From assembly GCF_021155775.2 (NCBI RefSeq), contig NC_060237.1, positions 20,048,970 to 20,112,969 on the forward strand: 64,000 nucleotides of DNA. The letters are read 5' to 3'. Positions 11,801 through 23,896 of the stretch are shown one piece after another. This stretch comes from Neodiprion pinetum (lineage: Eukaryota > Arthropoda > Insecta > Hymenoptera > Diprionidae). The notes beneath the pieces were generated by a model. It saw only the letters and a program-made list of their open reading frames with translations. It made no database searches and was not told the origin of the DNA. Each line of letters starts with the position of its first letter. The stretch's first letter is position 1. Both the position numbers and the translations under genes were made by a program.

Positions 11801-14800
11801 ACGAACATGCTGCTTCGTACGTCTATAGGCTTGTGTCGATTTCGATTCATCTCTTCGTCACTCCCCGAGCAAGGCCTTTTTATAGTGCACGCTGATATAA
11901 AGCGATAAGAAGAATGAATCGAGGAAAAGTAAAAAACAAATTCAATTAAAACGGATAAAAATCTAATTCGATAACCTATTATGCAATTCGGAGAAATAAT
12001 TATACGAAGTTGAAAATTTTGTATGCGGGAAAAAAATTGAGACCAAATTGAAAAAAAAAAAAAAAAAACCACAGTATTTGCAACATCGATATACACATAC
12101 GAGGTCTAAGTTAGTATAAACGTTAACGTAACGAGACTTGTTGAAAAAATAACCAATTCACAACCTTTAAATGAATTTGCAGGTTTTGATTTTACAAAAT
12201 ATGTGGTTTACTGTATTTCGAACAACGCTAAAACCGCATAATTACGATTTTACACGATTATATCAACGGTAAGAACTTCAACCTCACAAGTACAGAACGT
12301 GTCGATTGCGATTGCGACTGCGAGGAGATAAAATTCCTTCAAGGCATCCTACACTTTGTTTTTCAATCGGTGTCCAGAGTTCGGAATACACACAACGTCG
12401 GATGAAAATCAGTTCAGTGATTTCTTTCGTCAAATGCGACGGTTGGAAATGCTCGCCAAATGATCCGCACATTATTGCGAACCGAAGCAATCCGAGGAAC
12501 AAATAAATCTAGCATAAAAAGAAACTGTATCTTCTATTAATAAAGACCGTGTCAACAAATACGTGCATGGAAGTCGGTCCAGCGATTTACGCAACGTTTC
12601 TCCTCGTCAGCAGTGACGAAGAAATTTGACCTCTTCGGGTGACAAAAAATTAGATAGATAGAGAGGGACAGAAGCTCCGTGCCTAGTTACCATATTTCAC
12701 CATGTTTTGGGCCTGACGGTCTGTCATACGAGCTCGGAATATTAAATTATAAGTAGCTGGCTCGTTCTCCACTTTAGGGCCGATTGGTTAGAGTAAAAAA
12801 TTCCTTTCTCCTTACGGTGTCAATGAACTAGCTTGCCCCTACCTCCGCAGTTGAAAAGTTATTATTCAACTATTAACGATCAATCGTTAGCATTTTCGCG
12901 AAATCTGACGTACACATAGATACCTATAACCCGGAGAAAATTTATACCGAGGTAGAAAGAATATGTCTGGGAAACGGACCGAGGAAGGAAGTGTTCGGGA
13001 TAAAATTCCCGTTAATCCGGGGCGTGAAATCTGGGCTATTATATCACCTCGAGCGGAGCAAGTTGTACAGCGCATTAAATTTCGAAGCCCGAGACAAGAA
13101 GAGGAGAAACGGTACGGCGATAACGAGAGTGTGACCCGCAACAAGAGGAAACCGCAGGCGACATCTTATCTCGGTTTCTTGTCAGACACTCGGAGCAGAA
13201 TGCGAGGCTCGGTTAGTTGGTGTTTTTAATTCATAGAAAAGTGATCGCTTTGTGAAATATGCACCATTTTGTCCCAGTCGGTAACGGGGAAAAATGCCGA
13301 CACACGCTGTCGGTGATGATTAACGATTCGGTCTCCGGTAACGCGAACGATAGTTATTATTATTATTTTCTTTCTAACAACTCAACGATTGATCGAGAGC
13401 GATTAATTTGATACACGGAATTAGAGAAATTCGAGAGAAAATTTTTTTCTAGAACTCTTTCATTCCGTTCTGAATTCCTGAACTAATTTGGAAAAATATT
13501 TCACCTCGTTAGTGAGATTTATATCGATATTTATCGAGCAAACAGTAACGCGATGATTACGGTTAAAATTCTACAAGTGGTACAATGAAAACCGTGAAAA
13601 AGGCGGAAATTTCTATTGCTTAGAAAGTGTGAAGAATACTTACAGGTAATATCTTGTGCGATATTCGTTGTTCTTTAATCGTAAGAATCAATCTAAATAA
13701 ATTTATCTTCGTTCGTCGGATAAGAAAATTGGCGATTTTTATTTAAAGCGAAAGCGTCGGAATTCGATATTTTTATACAGTTTTACGAGATTTTTTCGAG
13801 CATTTCGGGGTAGAAGATGAGGACGAAAAAAATAAGTTATTCTGTGAAATAAAAAAATGTGTACACGTTGTTACGAATCTCATTGTAAGATTCATATTCA
13901 ATTCGTGAATGAGAACTCAACTCTCCGTACCGAGGAGATACTGAATCTGTATATACATGTAATATATTATAACTGTTCAACGACTAATCGCGTCGGAGCA
14001 ATCTTTCTAGGTTACTTTCACTGTAAACTTGTATTACATATCCTTGCGTCCTGTAGATACACAGACAGACGCGATATGCTCCCACATAAAGTTTACTTCT
14101 CTCTTTTCTCTCTTGCTCGATATTCGCCAGGCTTAGGTTTCGATTCATTTGCAAGTAAGCTTTGACTAAAAGAAACCGAATCGGATCCCATTTGACTCGA
14201 TAAAAACCGCGATCCCGTTGATATTCACTGATTCCTATCAATCTTATATCGGTACTCAAAGGCTAGGCATGGCTTCACCGAATGAAATTTCCCAAATCGC
14301 TGTATTGTAATAAACAAATTGCCAGGTTGAAATGTTGGGTGAATAAAATTCATAGAATTTATCGGTCAAGTTGTAAAGGAATAAAGTGAATACGTATAAA
14401 GATACGACGACTGCAAGACTACAAGACTCCAATAAAGAAAATATCCGCACTGCTTTTTAACGAAGTTGATTAATGTCTGGTAAATTGAACGTATGGCTAT
14501 TAAATTATTAATTCGCGAAAGGAAACCGGGTCCCGGAGTGTTACAATTCGATCGGAGGGACAGAAGCAGTGTTTTTTTTTTTTTTTTTATTAATGTTTAA
14601 ATACAAACTGATCCGTACTTCCAAGTTTAATGATAAAAGTAAGAGGGCGAGGAAGAAGAAGAAGATCTCCCTTCCCAAGTCCTCGAGCCTTTCACAATCT
14701 CGTCGGGTTCAATGTCCGGGGCGACCCGCGATCCTCGTCGGTTCAGGTGTGTAAACCGCGTATCAAGCAACCAGCCAACGGATTTTGAAGAATGCTCTAC

Positions 14801-17800
14801 GTGCGCGCGGACACGTTCTTTGAGTGTGGTATAAGATTGTTCAGGTACGAACGGCATTTTACCCACCGGAAGAGAAGCTTCGTCACCGGCGAGGCTGACT
14901 TTGACCGTGAAACTTTTTTCACTCCAATACCCGGCGCTAGGTAGGTCAGATGCTTAACCGTCGTATAGTTGGGCTAGAAATGTGAACGCGGTGAGAGGAG
15001 TTGAGACGTTGAACGTTGAGGGGATTGCTAATTAGCTAAAGATCGACGATAATTTTGATTAATTTCATTACGAGGTAGTTGTGCATCCGGTATTTGTGAA
15101 ATTATTATCGTATACGTAAGCTGTGCAGATCTCTTTAAAGATCAAAAAATAGAAAGTACTGGTGATAATTATAAACGAAAGCTTAGATATCGATGATTCG
15201 TTTTAAATCGTTGAAGAATCGATGAGAATCTAGTAGAATTTTAACCATTTCGAAGCAATTTCAAATAAAGCGTCGGTATCTGAGCCTTTGTTTCCAGTTC
15301 TAGTATTTTCTATTTTTTCTATTTTTAGAGCGATGTTCGTGGCTTACGAATATATAATAATCTGATAAGGGCTGAATGTTTAGCTGTCTCATAATAGAAT
15401 TTACAGAAAGTATCGAAATTTTGTCGGCCAACCTAAATTGACGTCACGCACGAAATAAAATTAAATGTATACTTAAAGTTTTTACGACAAGCTATTTAAG
15501 AGAAGAAATCAGCAACGAAGATTTAATTTGCACGCTTCGATTTTAAAATCTAGGACACCGTATAATACATCCTGTTGATTAGTCGAAAAGTAGAATCGTT
15601 GTAGAGGAGGTTGGGTTTCGTATCTCAAGAATCGGTGACGTAATTCTCTATGCATTCTACCGCAGGCCAAAAAGGTTCTCGTGATGTCAGACTCGCAATC
15701 AGCATTCGAGCCTTCGGCGTCTGAGAGCCCTGAAGCTGGATTTACAAAGAGACAGAGAAGGTCGGGACATAATATCGAGAACTAATTTAGGTCAACGCGC
15801 CTGAATTCTGAATCGAAAACATTGATACAGAAAAAAGGAGTTGGGAACCACGAATTTCAGACAAAAAAAAAAAAAAAAATCCGGTGGTTGACAACAGTAG
15901 AGAGATTGCACAATTCCATATGTTTTTTTTTTATCGACAACGAAATCATTTGAACCATATTAAAATCCATTAAAATCTTTTTTATCGGTTTGTTCGTTGG
16001 TAAAAAAAAAAAAAAAAAAAATATCTGTCAAACAAGATCGTCATAGGTTAGAAATGATAAACACATGGCTTATCAAAACGTACATTATCGTTATCTAAAA
16101 GCTATTCCATTTAGATTTAGAACAGAATATGCTAAAGTCCCGAACATTATCGTAACGATGTGGTTTTGATTTATGTATAAAGAAAAAGTTGCTCACGATT
16201 GTGTCTCTCAATTAAATGTGCTTAATTTTCTCTAACTCGGGGGACATTCTGCGAACGAACGAAACTTGAATTCATTCCCTCAACTTGCGTCTCCTTGTTT
16301 TTTTTATTTATTTATTTATTTTTTTCGGCGATGTTTTGACTCGGTTGTACGCTGTAAGAAAAATTCAGCGCGGACTTTGATAGTTTATAATTTGGTGCCG
16401 ATCTGGAACTATCCGATTCTTAACAGTATAGTAGTCCACACCGACTAATTTTCGTCAATGTGAATACCGATTTTTTTTTTTCACGGTACGCAGGTAACAT
16501 ACAAGGAACGCGAAGAGCGACGAAACGATTGAAATAATTACCTGCGAGCGGTGGCATTTTCTCCGACTGCTCCTGTTCCTGCGCCAGCTCGTTGCTGTTG
16601 GCGCTGGAGTGCGGGCGAAGGTTCGGCACGGCGACGAGGGCGAGAGAAAGCAGAAGAACCATCAGACAAGTCGCGGGCTGTGCACTTTTGTTGCTGTTCT
16701 GTATGAGGGTTTGCAGCCTCTTTAGCTGACCGGCGAGACTCTGGTTCTGGCTCTGGAGGGCCTTGATGCGTTTAAGGAGAGTCATGTTTTCCTCGGTGCA
16801 CTGCTTGACGCGGTCCTCGAGGCCGTCGACGTATTCCTTTTTCCTCTTGCGCGAGTCCTGGGCGGATATCTTGTTGCGTATCTTGCGTCTGATCCTCTTG
16901 AGTTCGCGCTCCTCGTGCTTGGTGAGCGGATAGTGAGTCGGCAGGGTGATTCCCTCCTTCTGGAGCAGTCGCTTTTCCTCGCTGTTCAGCTTCAGCCGTG
17001 GATACGGCGACGTTTCCGGTTCCGAGCTCACTTCGTCGCTCGATATTCCACCCTTTTCGCTACCGGAATCGTCCTGCTTGATGCTCACCTGTTTCGGAAG
17101 TGGCGGTAATTTGACGGATGTTATTTTTTACACGACGTAGTGGGAGGGAGAGTGCCAAGGGCTGCGGAAGCTTACCGACAACGGTTTGCTGATCACGTTT
17201 CCCTGGTTGATCTTAAAGCCCTTAAGATTCCTCGCCTGCGTCGCGTTTATGATCTTTATCGTCCGGACTTCCTTCATGTCCTTCAGGCTTACCGGAAGGA
17301 GAATCGATCTCGGATTTCCCGAACCGACCGGTGTCACCCGGATCAATTGTCTAATGTTATTACGTTTGTTACTCTGAAGATTACGCAGGTTAATCGTCGC
17401 TTCCGGTGGAATTTCTGGCTGGTGCTGCGCTACGACGTCTGGAATAGTTAGAATTCGGGTTATTCGTACGTTTTGCGAACTGCATTAAGTTATGGAAATG
17501 TTTGAAAATGAGGATCGATCGATCAGTTTATTCTAAATCATCGACGCTGAAGTTAGAAACGTTAGTGTATCGAAACGTTGAGACAAAAATTACTATTTAG
17601 CACCTTTAGAATACCTGAAAAAGTTGAAATTACAAAATCTGAGTTTGTTGACGCTGTACTAACGGTTTATTAAATTTCAATTAATCCTAAACTTGCAAAA
17701 TAACGACTTTTTCCAAAGATGCGTCATCACAATAACGTTACAAATTTCAGTCCGATCTAAATCTTCGATTCTAGTTTCGCGTTCAAGGCTAAAATCCAGT

Positions 17801-20800
17801 AATAATTCTCTTTTTTTTTTAATTTTCTGAAGATTCTTGTATCGAATTTTGAAAAAAAATTCGACTCGGCAATTCTTCGGAAATAGGTTTAACAAATTTT
17901 CGTGTCAAATGTGCAGAGTATTTGGTAATCGCGAAGAATATAGACCGCAGCTCGATAATGAGGTCAGAGTACCTAGATGTGAAATTGGCTGAAGACGGTT
18001 GTTGTATAACATACGTATAAGATACTAAAGCGAAACGAGGCGCGTCGCGAAATACATCGCACAGAGAATTTACATACGAGAAGATAAGGCGTCATCTGTC
18101 AGGTTAATTTACGCTAAAAAACTTTTCCGTCTTGTTTGTCAACGACGGAATAAATATCGCCTGAACAAAGTTGAGAGATAAAAATTTACGATCTAGTAAT
18201 TAATGTAACACCGAAGTTGTGTTCACACCCCTTAAACGACACATCTTCGAACTACAGATAATGTTCTTTATTTTATCTTGACTTCAAGCGAAGGTTGAGA
18301 ACAATTTTAACGTTTTTCTTTCAGCGTACCGCGTTACTGTGAGTACAGAGTCAAGTAACAATATTTTTCTGTATACGAGCCTTGCAAGCTTTCGTCTTAT
18401 TTTTTCCTTAACTTTGTTCAACGTGCTTCGACTTTGTCAATACGGAGAACCCTTTCAAATCGTGGTTATCGCAATTCCCGCGTTACCCTTTTGTAAACAA
18501 CAAGACTTTTACTCACTGAAATTGAGGGTCCGTTGCTGCTGTTGCTGAACGACGAAGGCCTCCCGGGATTGTCCGTCGGCGATGTTGTTCGGCTCGACAA
18601 CGTTCACGAGGGTTTGTTCAAAGTCCATTTCCTCAGTCGCGTCCGTCCCAGGCGATCCGAGGTTCGAGCTCATCACCGATCTGATCGGGCTGTCGATCGG
18701 ACTTTCGGGGCTTGATTCAAGGGATTGATTCGGGCTTTCTATCGGGTCGAATTCGACGAAATCCCGAGGGCTGTTCAAGTCGGAGTTGAATTCTATCTGC
18801 TCTTCCTCAATCGGCAGCAGCGGGCTCAGCTGCTGTTCGCACGAGCTTAAAGCACTCGAAAGCCCGCTGTCCGATGACGAGGAAGGAATTGCAACCAGGT
18901 CACTGTCTATCAGATCGAACTGGTTGTCCAGCTTGAATATCGAGTCCAGGAAATCGTCCGGATTCGTCGGCCATTCTTCTGTCTGAAATGCGAACAATTT
19001 TCTTTGTTTTAAAAGTAAACGAACAAAAAAAAAAAGCCGCAAGTATCTTGCAGATTTTAGCAGCTGTGCAGCTAAGAATTTCACGATTTGTGGAAGATTT
19101 AGCCGATTATTCGAGTCAAATTTCTTATCGCAATTTGGTGATAAAAAATCCTCAGTTTTTGGGGGTCAGTCCAGTTTCTTCGTTCACTTTTTCTGCACAG
19201 AGCAAAAATTTACGATTTTCAGATCGTAATAGTTTTGGATTGGAACAAAACAAGTTTGTTTAAATAATGGTAATAAATAAGGAAATTCGATACGAGGTAA
19301 ACGAAATTTTGGAAGAAATCTGGTCATTATTCAACTTCAGAATAATTCTAAAGGAGTTGGATTTGCGAAACGTGAATTTAGATAAGATTTGCTGAATTCC
19401 AGACCACCCTAAATTTTCGGAATGACAAGTTTTCCCAAAAATTTCTGCTCGCAATTCAAGCTGACAACTTGATTTGTTAACCAGAAAAACCGTTGAAGAC
19501 TTTCTCAAATTGGAACACAATATTTGTTTCATCGCATAAATATACCTTAGAATAAATTGTATGAAAAATAGAAGTAGGCCGTTCAAATCGAATCGAATTT
19601 GCCACGTTTGCTGTATTACAGGCAAGAATAATTATTCGCAATCAATAAAGCGACCATTATATGGCGAGGGTGTAATTTACTGGCAGGACAAACAGCAGGC
19701 GCCACGATTCGCGACAGTGAAAAACGTGCGAGGGCGTGATTGACAATCGATTTATCGATGCGCGCGTTCAGGGATGCGGAAAGACGATAAGAAGCTCGTT
19801 TCTCTGCCCCCTGAGAGAAAGGTGGCGCGATTTTCAATTCGGCTATCATTTCGTATCAGTGTAACCAGTCGATCGTTAAATAAATTCTATTAAATCGTGC
19901 GCTGGACCCATACACCATAATTTGCTTCCGCCCTCGTTGGAATATACATAACAATAAATCTTCCTAAAAATATTCAAGAAAACAAAAATATAATACGAAA
20001 TAGCACATAGAATTTTATGTGAAAACTGGAGTGCAATCTTTTTATCTAACGTAATTATATGTATTTTTTTTTTTTTTTTTTGCAGGACATACGCGGTAAA
20101 TAATATTTCTGCAAGCTGACTATGACGGCGGAAGAAGGTGGGAAGGAAAGTTATCAGAGTGTGGGAGGATCGTACGAAGGTACGCATTTCTTTATTTGTC
20201 TTCTTTTAGGTCAGTTCTTGCAAATTTCTCTCATCTCGCTGTCTCTCTTTATCCCTCTGTCATTATCTCTCTTCGCCGCGTAGCTATTGTATCCTTTCTT
20301 TTTTGGAATAGTTCGATTATCGAATCAATTGGTTGGAGAAACGATGAACCGAAATCGCAGATTAATCGGTTAATCAAAAATCCATGTACAGCTTTAATCA
20401 GTACATGGATTGAGTCCGTGCCTCGGTCCATAAATTTCTGGTCAGAAACTGGAAACTTCCGGGAGCGAGCTTTTGGACGAGCAGGTTTATCGATCTTCTT
20501 TGAGAACGACCAGAGAAAAGTGGCAGGTGCAGTCGCGATGTGAGATGACCGTTGGGTCAACAACCTAAAACTATTAGCTAAAAATGGTTATTTTACGATG
20601 AAATCAAAGAAAATGTTGATGCTTGGGCTTGCTTGCCTAAATATTTTCACCAACTTTAGGTGCACGCTGTATAACGTATACATTTACGGTACCGCGAAAG
20701 ATGATTCATTTGAAAAATAATTATTTTTATTGGACCAGACTATGTATCGCAAGTTTCTATTTATTCCTACCAATTGACGCTGCACAACATCGACGTATAA

Positions 20801-23800
20801 TTTAAACAGTTCAGCGCAAGGATAATAAACAAGGTGACGATAAACCGCGTTGTCAAAATTGTTTTATCGATTTTTGTTGGGTTTTGCGGCGTTATCATTA
20901 TACAATTTAACATCGCGATGGGAACCGACTCTGTAGAAACAATAATACTTGTATTTAAAATACGTGTATGCACGAACAACAATTAACGCTAATTAAATTC
21001 ATCCGGTATCAAACCATGAGAAACAAGAAAGGTGAATTTATTCTTCCCTGCCGAGTCGCTGCGTCTTTGCTCTAGATATCGCGCATGCATTGTTTGTCCG
21101 TTCACGCTGGGTCTTAGGAAAATGGAATAATAAAATTGTGCTCATTGCAAGGGATAGCATTGCTGTACAGATACACCAATTAAACTCGTTTTGAGATCTC
21201 GATTCTCTTAATGCATCGAACAGTCGGGTTTATAAACGCTCCAGGGTCCCGCAAGTTAACGGGTCCTTCCCCTCTCTCTTCAGTCCAAGAACGAAATTAC
21301 ACACGGGCTGCAGATACTGGGCACATTTGTTGTCCCGATCAAGATATTGCCTTTCTATACGTCGCATTCCTCATAACGAAATGTCGGACGACATTCTTGG
21401 AGTGTCGGCTATAATTCTTGAAGATAATCGAGAAAGTCTTTTTCCTACGGGACTTTTTTTTTCGTCGAATCGTAACGAAAATCGAAGAATAGTCGTGAGC
21501 TAAGAACTGCGGAATATCTTGAGGATAACGACGATGAGTCATGCAGTCACGTACGGTCTTTACGATTAGACCGATCTATCCCCCATCTGGAGATCTCTCT
21601 TGCGAGAAGTGCGGGTGCCGTCTTTTTCAACTTCGTGTTGAGATCGGTCTTCCGTCGTTGCTTTCAAGCGCAACGACAATGGAGCCATTTTGAATTTCGC
21701 CTTTCACTCTGCTTCTCGCGGTGCCGAGTCGCTGATTCTTTTGATCGAGAAAAAACATCGTGTCCTCGATTACGCACTTAATCACGCAGGCAAGATCGGA
21801 ACAGCGTTTGAAAAAAGGGGTGATAATCAAGTGTATGAAAACCACTCACCGCTACCCTCCTAATTGATTTCCGATCAATTAGTGGACGGAAGAATCGAGT
21901 GTATTGAGTTGTTCTGATTCTGAAAAAGGAAACGATATTCAGTAGAATAGCGTTTAGCCTCGGTTTCAACGATTCTACCGTATAGAATAATGAAAGTCCC
22001 GAGTCCGATTCCTCCTCGACGGTGAATAAGTGAGCGGAATGACGGGTCATCGCTGCTACGAATTAGCGGTAAACTTTCATGCTTCCAAGTCGTTTTCGCG
22101 TCCGCGTTCCAGGTTAAGAAATTGAAACAATAAGTGGCGTATTCAGATAGATTGTGAGACCACGTGGTAATAAAATGTCAGTTTATTATCCACTTGAGTT
22201 TCTGCAAATTAATGCTGCTCGATGTGGGCGCAAATAATGTTCCAGGTGCCCGCATGTTTACCAAATTATCACGATATTATTCGAAACTTGTACCGCAGCA
22301 CGCAGATACGTATCATGTATACTTGGAGTGTGTCATAACTGTGCGGCGAAACAGTTTGAAGTTTTACAATTAGATGTAGACTACGTAGGTGCAAGGTTTG
22401 GAGTTTCGTCGCAAGCGGGACTGACCAGGATCCATGCAGACATCAATTGTATGCACGCGAGTAACGTGTGACCCGGAGAATTCGGTAGCAGAATGCGCGA
22501 TAGCAGCGAGTCAATGAGATTGGATATAATACGAAGACCGGAGACTTGACGCTTTATCTCACTGGTAAACGTATTCTACGCAACACATGTACGCTATTTA
22601 TTCAGCTGTAGAAGGCACTGCGCATTGCGTAATATACTAATTATTAAGGAGATAGGGAACAAGTTATCGGGTAAAACAAATTTCCGAACGTTGATGAATA
22701 TTGAGGGACGTTTGCGGAGCACTTTCACGGTGCGGATTGTTAATCGTCTACGGTGTTTAATGAGAGACAATTTAAAGATGATGGAAATATGCGCGAACGA
22801 AGAAACTGTAGAGGCAAAACATTCCTAGAATTTCCAAAACCTGTCGCGGAATTTTCATTGACTCGGTGCGCTCTTTAAGCTGCTGCACGTGTTTGAGTAC
22901 AATGAAAAAAGATTATCGCCGATCGGCTTTGCGGAAGTAGGCAATCGGCAGTGCTAAGTGAAAGTGTAGAAAACAAACTCGTGTGCACGTAACACAATGA
23001 TCACCGACGGGCTTGATCTAACAAAAGCGCAACGAATCATCGTCAATCGTTTCTCAGCACCGACTGGCCAATGTTTTCCCCTCATTTCTTTTTCCCGACG
23101 ATCAGCGGCGATCGTGGACTTCGGTCGTGGTTAATCGGCAGCTCGAGCACACTTCTAGGTATACGTATATCTGGTTTTATAACGATTGCCGATATACACG
23201 CAGATACGATCGGTGGACCAAAATGGCGGCCATCAGCGAGCGGCACGTGTGGCGGCGGGTTAAAATCTCGCCATATGTTCAACCGAAACGCAAAGCGGCA
23301 TGATCTAAACTCGGAACTATCGGTATTCCCTTTGTTTCTTGGGGTTCAGCGGAATACAGCGCAACTTGTTGCGAATCCCGGTTTCTATTTCTGGTCCAAA
23401 CTCGCTGTTTTGACAAGCGTGCATATAGCGAGCGTGGTCTACTTTTCGTCGAGGCGCGAGCCGGCGTAGGTTCGAAAATGAGTCTGCTAAAACGGTCGGA
23501 ATTTGAATCCCGTTCCAAAGTTCTCGATTATTATTCTCGTGGTTCTTATCAGTGACGTTAATCTTCGCGATTCGCGATCAGAGATTGCGAATCGGTGCTC
23601 TTGTTTGTTTATGCCGTCGAGTGCAAACCGAGCGTCTGTCCGTTTGACTCTCAGGAAAAACCATTAATCGTCGAACGGTGTTATCAACGTTTGTACGAAT
23701 GTACGTAGACGGGAAACCGGCTTGGAAAAAAGAAGCGCGATGACGCGATCGGACCGGACATTTCGTCACTCACCGCTATAGCGTCGTCCCGACAATCGTC

Positions 23801-23896
23801 GTCCATCAGAACGGACTCGTGCTTAACGTCTTTTAGCATCGGATCCTCCCGGTCGAACAGGAGGTCCATCAAACTCATGTCCGAGGACAGCGACAT
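8406..23896 (-). CDS. CREB3L: CREB3-family membrane-tethered bZIP transcription factor (CREB3L3/4-like), whole gene
   Basis: Five exons join in frame: 23896-23774, 18982-18517, 17438-17176, 17088-16542 and 8824-8406. They give 605 aa plus a stop, with GT and AG at every junction. Residues 1-280 are acidic and Ser-rich, including DSGLSS (79-84). The basic region and zipper are at about 349-412, with NKISAQDSR (356-364) as the DNA-contact core. A single hydrophobic segment (about 424-440) ends at a proline. A site-1-protease-type RSLL follows at 470-473, and the luminal tail has an N-glycosylation sequon at N587. Family members sit in the ER membrane, move to the Golgi under stress or secretory demand, and are cut by site-1 and site-2 proteases to free the nuclear fragment (established). 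The zipper and membrane region are closest to CREB3L3/CREB3L4 as I recall them. Drosophila CrebA lacks the membrane segment. An in-frame TGA just upstream supports the start. Confidence 0.93.
10397..10664. mobile_element. MITE, 268 bp, 24-base terminal inverted repeats
   Basis: The ends 10397-10420 and 10641-10664 are perfect inverted copies (ATATTATACATAGAGTAGAC and four more bases). There is no coding capacity. The similarity continues outward as ATAG/CTAT with a two-base gap on the left, perhaps target duplication. It sits in intron 4 of the CREB3-like gene. Confidence 0.85.
10711..10947. mobile_element. Tc1/mariner-type MITE with TGGCCACTTTATTGAC ends, preceded by a hairpin
   Basis: TGGCCACTTTATTGAC at 10763-10778 is repeated inverted at 10932-10947, delimiting about 185 bp. 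Just left is a hairpin with 9-base arms (AGGGAATAA, 10723-10731 and 10738-10746). The hairpin and the first end recur together, diverged and inverted, at about 50983-51066, so they probably belong to one repeat family. The ACTTTATT-type end is common among Tc1/mariner elements (from memory). Confidence 0.7.
15439..15643. promoter_or_regulatory. two CRE-like sites in CREB3-like intron 4
   Basis: A perfect CRE, TGACGTCA (15439-15446), and TGACGTAA (15636-15643) lie 190 bases apart. CREB3-family and ATF bZIP proteins bind such sites (established). Use at this locus is inferred only. Confidence 0.3.
16303..16320 (-). terminator. cluster of AATAAA signals inside CREB3-like intron 4
   Basis: Four overlapping AATAAA hexamers on the minus strand lie about 100 bases beyond the stop reached when exon 4 is read through into the intron. 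They could serve intronic polyadenylation, but they are also a simple (AATA)n tract. Confidence 0.3.
16542..17088 (-). CDS. CREB3L: CREB3-like exon 4: bZIP and transmembrane segment
   Basis: Encodes residues 285-466 plus one base. The acceptor is AACAG and the donor GTAATT. It holds the whole functional core: a pre-bZIP block (HYPLTKHEERELKRIRRK), the basic region, the leucine zipper and the membrane helix (TCLMVLLLSLALVAVPNL). If the donor is ignored, the frame runs 39 residues into the intron and stops at about 16420. Confidence 0.95.
17176..17438 (-). CDS. CREB3L: CREB3-like exon 3
   Basis: Encodes residues 197-284. The acceptor is TTCCAG and the donor GTAAGC. This is a linker rich in basic and hydrophobic residues (NLRNLQSNKRNNIRQLIRV) before the bZIP. 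The intron to the next exon is only 87 bases. Confidence 0.88.
17439..18516 (-). other. CREB3-like intron 2
   Basis: AT-rich intron between exons 2 and 3. Nothing else recognised in it. Confidence 0.8.
18517..18982 (-). CDS. CREB3L: CREB3-like exon 2
   Basis: Encodes residues 42-196 plus one base. The acceptor is TTTCAG and the donor GTGAGT. It carries the acidic, Ser/Pro-rich activation domain (TEEWPTNPDDFLDSIFKLD, then SSDSGLSS and SPESPIDSPIRS) and a short poly-Gln run near its end. Confidence 0.9.
18983..23773 (-). other. CREB3-like intron 1 (4.8 kb)
   Basis: Contains no recognisable exon. AT-rich in its left part. The right part (from about 22.9 kb) is GC- and CpG-richer and holds a YY1-like site and an E-box that could belong to an internal regulatory element. 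Confidence 0.75.
23220..23249 (+). promoter_or_regulatory. YY1-like site and CACGTG E-box in intron 1
   Basis: AAAATGGCGGC (23220-23230) matches the YY1/Pleiohomeotic consensus, and CACGTG follows at 23244-23249, within CpG-rich DNA about 0.5 kb inside the gene from exon 1. Such a pair is typical of promoters and Polycomb-type elements (known). Function here is inferred. Confidence 0.3.
23774..23896 (-). CDS. CREB3L: CREB3-like exon 1 (start codon)
   Basis: Encodes residues 1-41, beginning MSLSSDMSLMDLLFDRED, part of the acidic activation region. A at -3 and an upstream in-frame TGA support the ATG. It ends in phase 0 at donor GTGAGT. Confidence 0.85.

Larger units (their letters stand above)
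8825..16541 (-). other. CREB3-like intron 4 (7.7 kb)
   Basis: Separates the membrane segment from the cleavage motif. It contains two MITEs (10397-10664 and 10763-10947), CRE-like sites at 15439-15446 and 15636-15643, poly-T and poly-A runs, and a cluster of poly(A) signals near 16303-16320. No other exon was recognised. Confidence 0.8.

Noticed and set aside
18509..19084. Extending CREB3-like exon 2 upstream to an in-frame ATG at 19084
   Set aside because: A clean acceptor (TTTCAG) at 18983 joins exon 1 in phase, and the extra residues are intron-like and hydrophobic.
20379..20410. Ten-base perfect hairpin around GTACATGGAT
   Set aside because: Too short and isolated to support an RNA gene or element.
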